Shown in pieces: positions 47,227-58,945 of a stretch of DNA of 64,000 nt. This DNA comes from Setaria digitata. Taxonomy: Eukaryota; Nematoda; Chromadorea; Rhabditida; Setariidae. The number at the start of each line of letters is the position of its first letter. Position 1 is the first letter of the stretch. Location of the stretch: positions 1-64,000 of the forward strand of contig RCAB01000126.1 of assembly GCA_003640385.1 (NCBI GenBank), written 5' to 3'. A program made the position numbers and the translations under genes. The notes beneath the pieces were generated by a model. It was not told the origin of the DNA. It was given only the letters and a program-made list of their open reading frames with translations, and made no database searches.

Positions 47227-50091
47227 ATGAGAAAATTTTCGGAGCTATTAGAAAGTTCAATTTTAATTGGCTACTGCATTTATCGCATGCTTTTGGCCGT
47301 TCATCTTGTTGCACAAAATGTTAAATTTGCATTTGAAAATGATGCTTATGAATGGGTTGAAAATCATCATTTTGGCAAGTTTAGCAATGATTGAATTTTC
47401 TAAAAATTACCTTCCTTTAATTAATTTTATGCATTACTTGTAATTGCTTTCAAAATTGCCTTCATAAAAATTTTTTAAAAAGAAATAATTAGTCCTATGA
47501 AAATCAGTTTTTATTTTATTTCAATAAAAACAAAAAAAAAAAAATTCTGAATAATATGGCCACATTATTTCTATTTTATAATAAATATTGGTGAGGAAAA
47601 TGGAATGAAATATTTATTTTTTTTCCAAAAATTTTTTGCAACATTTTTGAAAAAAAATAAATAAATAAATAAAAATTAGCAATTAGTCACAGGTAGAAAA
47701 ACAAAAAATAAATAATTAATTAATTAAAAAATTCATCCAAATCTTCTTTTACTGTATCCTTGAGCAAAAAGATGAAAAAATTTAGAATGAATTTATTAAT
47801 TACTTCTCTCCAAAATGAGTAACAATAAATTCAATGGGAAAATTATTCAGTGGAATTTTTTCTTTCAGCTGAAATTGAGATTGCACTTGCTATAATGGCA
47901 GTTACCGGTTTACTAACCGGTCGTCGAACCGTTTTCACTTTTACAGTATTCTTTTTCGTACTGCGTACTGCTATTGCAATTACAGCTGTAACAATCGATT
48001 TACATACTGTTAGTAATCGTTTTAAAATAGCAAATTTATTATGAAATCAGGTAGGTCATCGCGGATACGGTATGATAAATGATAAGTGAAACTATTTGTA
48101 TAAAAAGAATGAAATTGAATTAATCAACTGATCTTTTATCAATTATTTGACTGCCCCTGTTTCTTCTATTGTTTTGGAAAAAAAAAAAGAAAAAGAAAGA
48201 AGTGGAATTCATTTAATGCAAAATGTATTTTAAATATGCATTTTTGTTATTCAGTATTCGAGTTTTTTTTTTTCCAGAAAATGAATGATTTGAAGTAAGT
48301 TTAGATCGTTTGCAACATCAAATTCTAGACTGAAACATTATGATTGCAATTGCTTTTCTTCGTTTTGCATACATATTGCATACAACAGGAGTGGCAGTCT
48401 GTTTTGCCTGTACAATAAGATGGGAGTTAATTTAAGGTGTCAGCAGGTAAATCAATCTCATGCAACTCATTTCCGTCACAATCTAATTGCAAATGGAACG
48501 ATGCGCTCATTGCAATTCAAGATATTCTTACATTCATTTCGCTTGTAAGTTAAATGAATTCATTCATTCGTTCATTAAGTGTCTTCTCATTAGCAGTAAT
48601 TGCATCACTATGCTTATACCAATTACACTCATGCCTGGTAGAACTTGATTCAAGTGTTGCAAATAATTTATAAAAAATTATTTGCGAAATGAATGAAATA
48701 TTTTAGACAATGATGTCAGCTGTCGTATTTCTGCGATTGCTTTATTTGATGCCGGAAGGAAATTATCACAGAAATGATACGAGGAAACAGAATTATCACT
48801 TGGAACACAAACAGATTAAACTACCTTTTTCTATTAAATTTGATGAACAGAGAAAGCATGAGCAGGACTATAAATATTATAATGATTACAGTGATAACCC
48901 ATACAAATCATCTGTAATTTGAAAAATTTGGATAAAACTTCTGAATTAATTTTGCAGGTTTAATTTTAACCCTCAAGCCATACGCTTTGTATGGTACTAT
49001 GGAATTGAACAGGTAACATGATAATATATCAGCAGTATTTTTGATGAGGTGATAGGAATAAGTAAATGATAATAAAAAAAAAAAGAAAGAAAAAACACCA
49101 CGAAATCTGCAGTTCAAATGATAAGAAATAATATTTCCATGTGGCTCAACGATGATAAAAGAAGTTAAAAAAAAAGGTTAGTTTTGGGAGAGAAAAGTTA
49201 CAATTAAATATAAGGATGAAATTTTTTATTTGCTTGCAATAATTTAAATCTTTCACTTGGTTAAAAATTTCAAATTTTTACTTGTCATTTAGACTTCTTT
49301 GAAGATTCGTTTATGAATCAACCGATTCACTGATCTCATTTTCTTTTCGTCCAAGATTCAGCAAAAATAGCACAAAAGAATTAGAATTTACGAAAAAAAA
49401 AAGAAAAAAAAAAAGCCTGATATGAGAAGAAATCGAAATTGTGAGCTAATTCTAGGCTCATAAGTGAATGGTATTCCCAGTAGTTTCGTGGCATTTCTGA
49501 AGCAACAGCCACTTGAGGATTGTTGTGAAATGTTCCATCTGGAAAGATTCCTTTTACGAGATTCTATTTCCTCAGAAAGTACAAGAGCATTCAAGTGTTT
49601 AACACTTTTTCTGAATGATTGTCCGTTGAAGATGTGAAATTTTACAAAGAATTTAATTCACTTACGTTTTTCTTTTGTAGCCAAGTTCAGTTCTCTTTTT
49701 TTTTTTTTTTTCTTTACGGAAGTGTTAAGTCTTTCATTGTTCAATTCAAAACTTTAAATTCACTGAAATTTTCAAACTTCTCTGAAACCATTATCAATTG
49801 ATTTGTTTTCAAATCAAGCACTTATAATTTCGATAAGAACTAATGAAACTTTGATAAATGCCTTCAATAGTCCTCCCTTTAATAATGACAATTGTTTCTA
49901 TAGAAAGCAAGAAACATACTGTTTTAATTGTATTGAATAAATTAAGAGAAGAAATAAGGGTAAACAATGATACGATATTAATTAATTGTATGATAATTAT
50001 ATGATGTTAACTAGCCGGGTGATAAGAGTGATAATTTTATAGCAGTAATATAATAAATGAATGACATAAAGCACAATCATATTATTCTAAT

Positions 50092-50128
<37 letters not shown>

Positions 50129-50898
50129 GTAGGGATGCAGTGAGAGGAGCATTTAAGATTAAGATTGATTTTTCAAATAATTTTATTTAAGATTAATAAA
50201 TGTATGCATTCATAACTTATATTATTAGTTTTAAAAGATAAATAAATTTTAAAATAAAGTTCATTAATTGGATATTGGAAATGGTAGCTATAAAGAGAGA
50301 ATAATGATTAATAACAAAAAATACAAAATATTGGATTAATATTTATTTAAGTGCAAAATGTTATTATGCTCATAAAGAACTCTCAAAATTCGAAATACCA
50401 TTTATTTCATCGATGTTTCCATATTGTTTTCCAATCATTCTGTTTATATCACAGATAAACAATCTTAAATTATTGACCAAATTTTAGCCTAGCAGATTTT
50501 TTTAGGCTTTGAAAAAACAAGGAGAAAAGGGAGAAATGGCAGCACCAAACCGGCTTGGCTGATTACAAATTAAGCTTTTTGGTTTCGTGAATGCCTGAAA
50601 ATGTCATAAGACTTATCTGCTTGGAGCTTTAGTAATGATAACAGAAAGCATAATGAAAGGCTAATTCAGTAGGCTTTATTAATGGTCACAGGCAGCTAAG
50701 TAATAAATATTGGTAATTTTACTCATAGCAATCATATTACGTTTGATTATCTTGCGCATGTCACGTGTACTGCGTGTGTGATAATTTCAGGACTCTTCAG
50801 GCTACCAGTTTTCCAAGAGACAGTTGTTATTGTTGAAAGAGGCCAAAACTAGTATCATTGTTCGTTCGGACGGCACTTACTCGAATGTCACTTTATGA
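47227..50898 (+). CDS. Four-transmembrane protein of unknown function
   Basis: Exons: 47227 to about 47380, 47869-48008, 48437-48544, 48707-48913, 50791-50898; about 200 residues. Segments in order are an N-terminus with TM1 (MRKFSELLESSILIGYCIYR, then MLLAVHLV), TM2 (EIALAIMAVTGLLTG), TM3 (VFTFTVFFFVLRTAIAITAV), a loop with two Cys (ISCNSFPSQSNCKW), TM4 (LIAIQDILTFISLTMMSAVV), then a long hydrophilic tail rich in Tyr, Asp and Lys ending SDGTYSNVTL. The last two joins and exon 2-3 are phase 0. The exon 1-2 junction does not fit in phase with any donor I can find, so a small exon or a different boundary is missing. If the donor in exon 4 is skipped, the protein ends KSSVI. The topology recalls LAPTM or MARVEL-type tetraspans, but no signature supports either name. 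Confidence 0.55.
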
Positions 50899-53800
50899 AA
50901 TAATTAAAAAAATTTATTTCTTCTATCATTTAACATCCAGCAATTTATCCATTGACTGGATTGAAAAGTAATCAATTATAAAAAGGAAAATAAAAAAGAT
51001 ACTGGAAATTAGTAATAAAAATAGATATGAGTTAAAACATTACAGAAAGGTATACATGCTTGAGAAATTGCATACATTTGCCTCAAATACATATTTTGGC
51101 TAGCAGTTGGACTATAAGTATTCATCAGAAATCCAATATCAGTATTGCCATTCATTTTATAGGTAGATGTTAGTAGTACTATTTAACTATTCATTGCTTG
51201 TTATCGAAGGGTTAAATGAGTTTAGACTGGACAGAATATTCTAATAAGGCATATTTCTGTCACTGAACTATCATTTTCAGTCTCGGTGAAACATTCTGTA
51301 AAGAAAGTAGTACTAGAGAGCTTATTTATTCGGCATTTTTTTGATCGAAATTTGTAAGCTCCCTTTACGGTGGAAAATTTTGATACTATTTAAAAACAAA
51401 GCAATTTTTCGCCGATAAATTTAGTGTAGTTATAAAATTGTATGTTGCTAGGAGAAATAAATTTTTATTCGACTAATTACATTACCATTCATTCCTGAGT
51501 AATTAATTTCAGGAATTAATTTCGTGCAAGAAGCTTTCTTTTTTTTTTTTTTTTCTGACAATTCAATATTAAAACAATATGTTTAACTTTCCATCAATTA
51601 TAGTTGTTGATAGCTCTCACCTTGTATGCATTCACAATTTTTCCTTTAAAATTTTGTTGCCTTTGCTAATTGTAACAACTTCGATGTTACAGTTTTTTTT
51701 AAAAAAATTTCATTAAAAAAAAAGATTATTAATATATTTTTTTAAGATTTTCGTTAAAAAAAATTATTTATATCACATTCAAATAATAACAATAATGTCA
51801 TGCAAATAAACAACAATATTATATATAATTGAGCAGTAATACCATGCAAATAAACAACAATATCATATAATTGAGCAGTGATACCATACAAATAAACAAC
51901 AATATCATCTAATTGAGTAGTGATACCATGCAAATAAACAACAATATCATATAATGGAGTAGTGATGCCATGCAAATAAACAACAATATCATGTAAATGA
52001 GCAGTAACATCATGCAAATAAACAACAATATCATGTAAATGAGCAGTAACATCATGCAAATAAACAACAATATCATCTAATTGAGTAGTGATACCATGCA
52101 AATAAACAACAATATCATCTAATTGAGTAGTGATACCATACAAATAAACAACAATATCATCTAATTGAGTAGTAATATCATGCAAATAAGCAATAATATC
52201 ATACGATATGATGTTACAATTGCAATTAACAATCCATCTTCTGTTTCCTTTCCAACTCATTTATTTAATCTGTCCAAAACAAATGTGCATTGTGTATATG
52301 CTTCATGTCTTTACGGCAACAATTGTCTTAGTTAGAACATAAAAGACAATCGTTGCTTTCCAAGAAACTTATCATTCAAGTCTCAGTGCCTATCCAAAAT
52401 CAGAAACAAATCAACTGACCATGGCGAAAGTCTCGCAGAAATTTGGCAGCCTTCAGTAAATTTAAAATTTCTTTAATTGAACAATGAAAATGAAATTTAT
52501 AAATTTTGAAGAATTTAAGCTGTAAAGATTTTAATACTTTCCTTAATTGTTAATTTAATTTGTTGAAAATGTATTTTTTAATTCGTTAAATTAATCAACA
52601 GGTATCATTTCATAATTTTATTCAATTAAGCATGAAAGTGAAGGTTGGAAGGATAATGTTTATTTTTTGATAAAACTTTAATAGTAATACTTTGCAAATT
52701 TCAATAAAATAACAAAAGTTATTTGAAATGCTCAAGACTACAAATTATTATTCGCCCAGAGATCACCAAAAATCAGCAACTATTGTCTTTAAAGTTTTTA
52801 ATTCATATTGTTTTGTCAAAAGTTTGTAATTTATTTTTTACTCTATAATATTTTGTTAAAAATTTTTCTCTTCTATTCTTTTGCTCCTTTTTTTTTTTTG
52901 TTTTTTGCAAGATCTCAGATTTCTTCCACATAAATTTTAAAACAACTTCTTAGGTATCGATATCTTATAGCAGTCTTTATTTTATCCACTTTTTTAAGTT
53001 AATTATAATTAAAGGTTCAATTGAAAAAAATCAAAAAAAAATTAAAGAGTTAGTTAAAAGCTAATTGAAAAAGATTTAATTAAAATTTATTCTTTTTAAT
53101 TTATATCGCTTTCTGCAAAATCATCTAAATGATCAAAAAAAAAAAAAAAAATTGTTTGATATTTATAATTTGAAATCCTACTGTTTTTTACAATAAAAAA
53201 AAAAAAAAAAAAAAACAAAAAAAAAGTTTTGAAAGATTTACAAAAAATTAAACACAACTGATTTTTTCTTTAATTAAATCTATTTTTGGCTTCTTTTTTA
53301 ACTGCTGTGTAATGAACGGTTGGCAGCATACAATCATCATTTATCATTTCAATATGTACTTATTACTAATAGAAAATAATTAATTATTATTTTTTGAAGA
53401 AAAAAAAAAAAAAAGCAGCCTCATTAGTGCTTCGTCCTTTCCTCCTATTTAGCGATGAATTAAATTTTGATAGATAAACAAATTTAAAAAGCATTGATTA
53501 ATTATATCGCAATTACAGTTGCACATAAATATTAGCGCATTTGATTTGAATAAACTAATTAGTGTTATTTGATGGAAAAGATTTTCGAATGTGAAGCACT
53601 CTTTTGTGCGTTGGAATGGGAAAAATGATTTTAAATTTCTACTTCATTTAATCACTTATTTTTCAAAATATATTCAATAATTATACATTATTGCCTTTTT
53701 TATAAATGCATTTTTGCTTCAATTTTTTGTTTTTTTTTCTTTTTTCCTTTTTTGTTATTCATTCGATTATTTCAAATAATTCTTTCGCATATTACACTTC

Positions 53801-54046
53801 AAAACCAACTTTTATACATACATATATATATATATATAAATCAGTTATTGCATCTTATTAGATTATTTTGCTAATTTAAAAGTTTTGAGAATTTTAACTT
53901 AAACATTTATCGAATAAATAATATTTATGGTTCAAATTTTACTGATAATACAAATAAAATGTTTGTTAAATTTATGAAATTAAAAAATTAATTTGTCATC
54001 TACAAAATGGAATCGTTATATAAATGAAAAGAAACTTCGAAGTAAG
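50899..54046. other. Intergenic region with minisatellite
   Basis: About 3.1 kb of AT-rich sequence. It contains the 42-bp minisatellite at about 51779-52205, poly-A runs at 53131-53150 and 53193-53225, and a (TA) run near 53818-53838. No gene is supported apart from the upstream part, which should carry the 3' UTR of the four-TM gene. Confidence 0.45.
51779..52205. repeat. 42-bp minisatellite, about ten copies
   Basis: The unit is CAAATAAACAACAATATCAT followed by TAATTGAGTAGTGATACCATG with small variations. Period is 42 bp, a multiple of three. Read on the minus strand it encodes a 14-residue repeat (DIVVYLHGITTQLD) without a stop within an ORF spanning 52260-51754. I regard the translation as incidental unless expression is shown. 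Confidence 0.85.
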
Positions 54047-56991
54047 ATGACTTTTGAAGAGTAAGTTTCTTAATATATTTTTAGAATTGAGGAAATTAAA
54101 CAGATTATTTAATGATGAGGACGGAAGGGTGAGAAAGAAAGAAGCGCAATTAAAATTAATTAACATTAGAAATGGGACAGAGTTCAGAAATCATTGAAAT
54201 GTTTTGTAAAAAAAGAAAAAAAAAGTAAAAGAAAAAATTGGTGAAATTTTGCTAAAAACAGAAATAATTAAATTTTTAAAAATTTTTTTTTTGCTAAGGA
54301 GTATCCAATTAATTATTTAATTAACTTTCCTCTTGTAAATTTTAGTTTCGATTCAGAAACAATCGAAGCAAATTTAATGATATGTGAACAGCTGAATGGA
54401 ACTCTAGATAAGCCCAATGTGAGCACTGGCTCCGCTTATCTCACTATCAGCTTCATTTTTCAGGTAATTCTACTTTCTTATCAGTTCAGCTCAGCTAGGA
54501 CAAATTAAGGCATTGTTTGCAAAATTATTCAATTTGATTGGATTCAGTGAACTAATTTATTGATAAATACATCGCATTCGTGATATTAAATGCTGTCCAT
54601 TATATGATAAGAAATATGATAAGAAATGAATAGAATTGATTAATATAAGATTTGCATAAAACTATTTATGATTTAAAAAAATGAGTGATATTTTTTTTAG
54701 ATAACATATTTACCATGTTTGATAACATTCTTCCGGCCTGATTTCCGTTGTCATTCCTGTTTCAAATTAATGATCGTCATTGGCATCCTAGATATAATTG
54801 TTACTAATAATGATTTAACAATTACCGGACTTTTCTCGATCATCGGAATCTCTTATTGTACTGCACCGATCTGCTCGACACTTCTGAACATTATCTCTCT
54901 AAGTAATCAGAAATACTCATTTTGTAAACAAAAAAAAAAAGTTTTGAATGGTGCAGACGAATGAATAGAATGCGTTGAAAAGTGCTATTATATATATATT
55001 TTTTTATTTAACAAATTCATATTTATATTCTATTTATAATTTGCTTCTTTTTCTAAGTATCAAATTAAAATTAATTTTAATCAAGTTTTAACAAAGACTA
55101 GCTGGACCTTTATAGTGTGTTTAATTAGCCTAGCAATACTTTCTTCAGCACTTTGTAGTAGGCAGAATCGAACTACATGCATTTCTCTGATTGATAATGC
55201 AATTACTTATCGATTATGATCATATCACTTATCAACAAAAAATATCATTTCAGCGTCATGGTTTGCTCATGGTCCATTATGTATTATTCTTAATTTCAAT
55301 AGATGTTGTAATTTATATTTCAGAAGAACATTGGTTAGTAAATGTTTGAAAAATTTAACTATGCACAATGATGTAAATTTTTGTGTCACTTTTTCTTTAG
55401 CTTTAAAAAACAAAAAGGAATTTTAGGATTTAAGTTTAAAAAATTTTATTGTTTTGACAATTTGAAAAGTAATTATTTGATCTTTCAGGAAATATTCTCG
55501 GGAATAAAGTTATGGATTTTGATTGGCTTAGCATTCTGCTATGCTTTTATAATGTATTCAAATTGCCCACAGGGATTCTTTAATATTAGTCTAGGCATCT
55601 GGCTCAACACATTAGATCCAAAAAAAGAAACGGTATTTTTGTAAAAATAAAAATTTCGTTGCTTATATATATTTTTTTCCCTAACTTATTACTTTGGCAT
55701 TTTAGAAACTTCGAAATGAAAAAATTTTGCACAATTTAAAATATGAATTAATCAGTTTTTCTTGTACGNTCGTTGCTTATATATATTTTTTTCCCTAACT
55801 TATTACTTTGGCATTTTAGAAACTTCGAAATGAAAAAATTTTGCACAATTTAAAATATGAATTAATCAGTTTTTCTTGTACGAAAATATGCGACAAAAAT
55901 TCTGAGAAAGTTTTTCGAAACTTCTCACTGTTCAATTAATTAATTAATTAATTAATGTTATTAGACGATAAGTTTGGTCCATTTGATTAATAATGCGTGT
56001 GTTTTGGCTATCATTGTGGCACAATATGTATTTATTGGAATTATTCTTCATCAACGATTTGATATGACTTCAGCGCAACTGAATGTCACTAGGCCAAAAT
56101 TGCATGTGTGTGGTTTTTTTTTTTTAGCTAATTAAATTGATTATATTGGAAAGACTGTGAAAGAGAGCAAAAACTTTCGTGATAATTTAATTAATCTAGA
56201 GATCTAATTAGTCAAGATTAAATTAAATGTTAGAAAAATTTTAATTTCATGGACTTTAAAGAAGAAGTAGAAGAATATCATTTCTTCGAACTGATAAGAA
56301 AGCAAGATCCAACCTTCCCAAAATAGTGATAATTTTAGTGATAATGCATCATAATAGCTTACCAAAATCATTTTTGGCCAATTATGTAGCTTCTCAGAAC
56401 TAAGAAAATTTATCCGAATCGTTGTAATCTATCGGATGCAAAATAACCTAGTTTCTAATAATTTCTCCTGTTGAAATTAAAACTTTTAGGTGCTCCTACA
56501 ATCGTCCATTATCTGTTTTATGTTGGCTATTTGTAGTACGCTTTATATAATCATACAATTTGTTCAACTACCACTCGCCACAATGTCATTTATTCATTTG
56601 TCCTGGATGCTTTCTCACGGTAAACTTTTCTTAATTAACCAAAACTACTGAGCTTCTCTCACAACATCATCATAATTTCAGTAATTGCAATAAATTGTAC
56701 GTATTAATTTCAATTGCTAATGTATCCTTCAAAAACTTCCTAATTACTTACGGCTAATATTATATGCACAAAACATTCATGGAATATTGTAGTAATTAAA
56801 AAAAAAAAAAGAAAAGAAATGAAGTACTTGAAATGAAATAAATTTAATTTGGGAAATTTTTTTTTTTTGTTTCAGGTGGCAAAGGATTTTTGTACATTGC
56901 ACTGAACAGCAAAATAAGACGAAATATTCAAGGAGCACTGCAGCAACAGAAATGGTTGCACAAAATTTTAACACACTTTTCCAAAAATTAA
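54047..56991 (+). CDS. Serpentine receptor class T-like chemoreceptor (7TM GPCR)
   Basis: Eight exons in continuous phase: 54047-54060, 54346-54463, 54701-54902, 55254-55333, 55489-55632, 55965-56105, 56490-56619, 56876-56991; 314 residues, usual for the Srt family. The N-terminus carries two sequons (NGT, NVS) before TM1. Family-like features are YLPCL after TM1, CFKLMIVIGILDI (TM2), CIILNFNRCCNLYF at the end of TM3, Y.FIGIILHQRF at TM5, and a C-terminal GFLYIALNSKIRRNI, which resembles the nematode receptor ending Y..LN..IR. By family it is an orphan, probably chemosensory G-protein-coupled receptor of the neuronal plasma membrane. Exon 1 is only 14 nt. An assembly duplication lies in the intron after exon 5. 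Confidence 0.83.
55656..55882. repeat. 113-bp direct duplication around a single N (assembly seam)
   Basis: 55656-55768 is repeated at 55770-55882 with an N at 55769. It lies in an intron of the Srt gene and does not affect the coding exons. Confidence 0.9.
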
Positions 56992-58888
56992 TGCAAAACT
57001 ATTTCAAATTTAGTTCCTAAAAGTTTTAAATTATGAAAAATTTCATTGAATGTGATTTGGTTAAGTATTTCTAAATATTAATAAATTTATGCTAATCAGT
57101 GATTAATTTTTCTGATTGAAAGAGAAAGTTCGATTGAAATTGACAAAAGCGAACATTCCTGTCATCAGAATGAAATAAATAATAATGCTTGTCACAAGTT
57201 TGCATTAAAAAAAAACTTTCTGAACATCAATCAGTTTTTCCTTCCGTACATGCTGCATATAGATTGCTAAGTGTTGTTGCATTTGTTCTCAATTGATGAT
57301 GCCAATTTTAGTATTTTGAAGTTTGAAAATAGGCAAATTTCCGGTATAAGACTCTTTTCGTTCTAAAATTAATGGAAACGAAAAAAATTGAATTTGGCCA
57401 AGTCATAAGGGGGGGGAAAAAAAAAGAAAAACAATCAATTTAATAAACTGTTGTTCAGGAAAGAGAAAACGAATATTTTCTCATTTACTGATAAACAAAC
57501 TAAACATTATCACCAATATGTGTGTAATGAGATGAACAGAGTGATGAAATACTAACCGGAAACGGAAAAAAGAAAACGATTGCTTTCATTCAGTTTTTGT
57601 TCGAAAGGATGATTACACTTTCGGTTTAAATGGATAGATCAGTAAATTTTTCAATATTTTATTACATTGCATCTATTTTTTTGACCTGATAAACAAGATT
57701 CAAATAAAAATTGAACTGATAGTATGCAAAAAATGGCAAAATTTTGCAAATTTCTAATTAAGTTTTCATTATTTGAATGAAAATGAAAAGTTATTGTAGA
57801 AGTGATGCATGTCACCATCATCACTAACCTACAATTAATTATAGGTGAAAAATGACCACCAAAATTTAATATTAAATTAATTCTTCGCTAACATAAATTT
57901 GCGAATTTCTCAAAACAAAATAATTATTGCAACAATGCCCATGCGAGTAATATTCAATAGATAAAAAGCATCACGAACAGAAAAATGTCATGGGAATTAG
58001 CAAAAACTACAAAAATGGTAATTGTAGAGGTAATAAGAATAATGATTTTAAGTGATTATGGAATATTAGAATTTAGAATTTAAAATCCAATCAGATATAA
58101 AAAAAATTAGATAGCATTAACAATATCATCATATCATATCATAATCCAATTTTTAGATGAAATGAGTGAACAGCTGAAAAAGGCCGATCAAACAAAAAAT
58201 ATATGCTTTAATTAAGATACGAAATCAGATTGATCAAAATTTTACTGCTGTCTCAGTTTGTTTCCTAACTGATAAATCAAGTTAGGATTCTAAAATTCTA
58301 ATCTAATCTGAAGAATGCAGATGAATTATGCATAAGTATTTGTAGCAATACTAGGTTGGGTAATTGATCAGAATCGTCTGATGATTTATTATTTATTTTC
58401 AAATTAAACCTATGCGAAATTGCTAATAGCACTAATTGCAGTGATAATACTGACCTTGATATAAATAATGACAATGGGGCTATTAAAAATGCTACTGATA
58501 ACGTCGATATTTCGCTTATTCAATAAATCAGGATTTTTTTTTTCCTCATTTTCTACTTCGGTATTGATATCATCATCAAATCATCATCATCGTCGTTATC
58601 ATTATCTTATTCGTTTGTCCCCTCCTCTGTCACCCATCTTTTCGATGAATTGAAAAGGTGTATGCGGCGGATAATTAAACCGATGAACGAAATAGATTTC
58701 GTCGTCATCGCCTTTGTTAATGTGTCCACCACTTTTTGTTCGGCTACAATTTAATCATTTTTCACAATTTTGGCATTGATTTTTTAAACGTAAATTTTTG
58801 CTAATTATTCTTTGATAAATTTTTGTATCGATGATGACAATGATTCTGTGCTAGGATAGATAGTGTTAAATGGCAGTTAAATCGAGTC
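56992..58888. other. Intergenic region
   Basis: AT-rich. AATAAA at 57080-57085, 89 nt after the Srt stop, and another at 57174-57179 could serve as its polyadenylation signals. A run of nine G at about 57410-57418 is unusual here. Around 58560-58720 is a less AT-rich patch with CAT/CGT-rich sequence just before the patched-related gene, possibly promoter or 5' leader. No other gene is seen. Confidence 0.45.
57080..57085 (+). terminator. Candidate polyadenylation signal of the Srt gene
   Basis: Canonical AATAAA 89 nt downstream of the TAA. Such hexamers are frequent in AT-rich DNA, so this is only a plausible assignment. Confidence 0.4.
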
Positions 58889-58945
58889 TTGCTTTTCAGT
58901 TTTACAGATGACATTTCATTTGAATCATTTATCAGCGAAGAATTC

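Noticed and set aside
49388..49594. 68-codon minus ORF in the intron of the four-TM gene
   Set aside because: Ends in a poly-F run and has no convincing partners; low support, though the central part is not low-complexity.
55142..55230. Possible extra Srt exon after CTTCAG near 55155
   Set aside because: Reads to a stop, and the direct join of 54902 to 55254 restores the expected TM3 pattern in phase.
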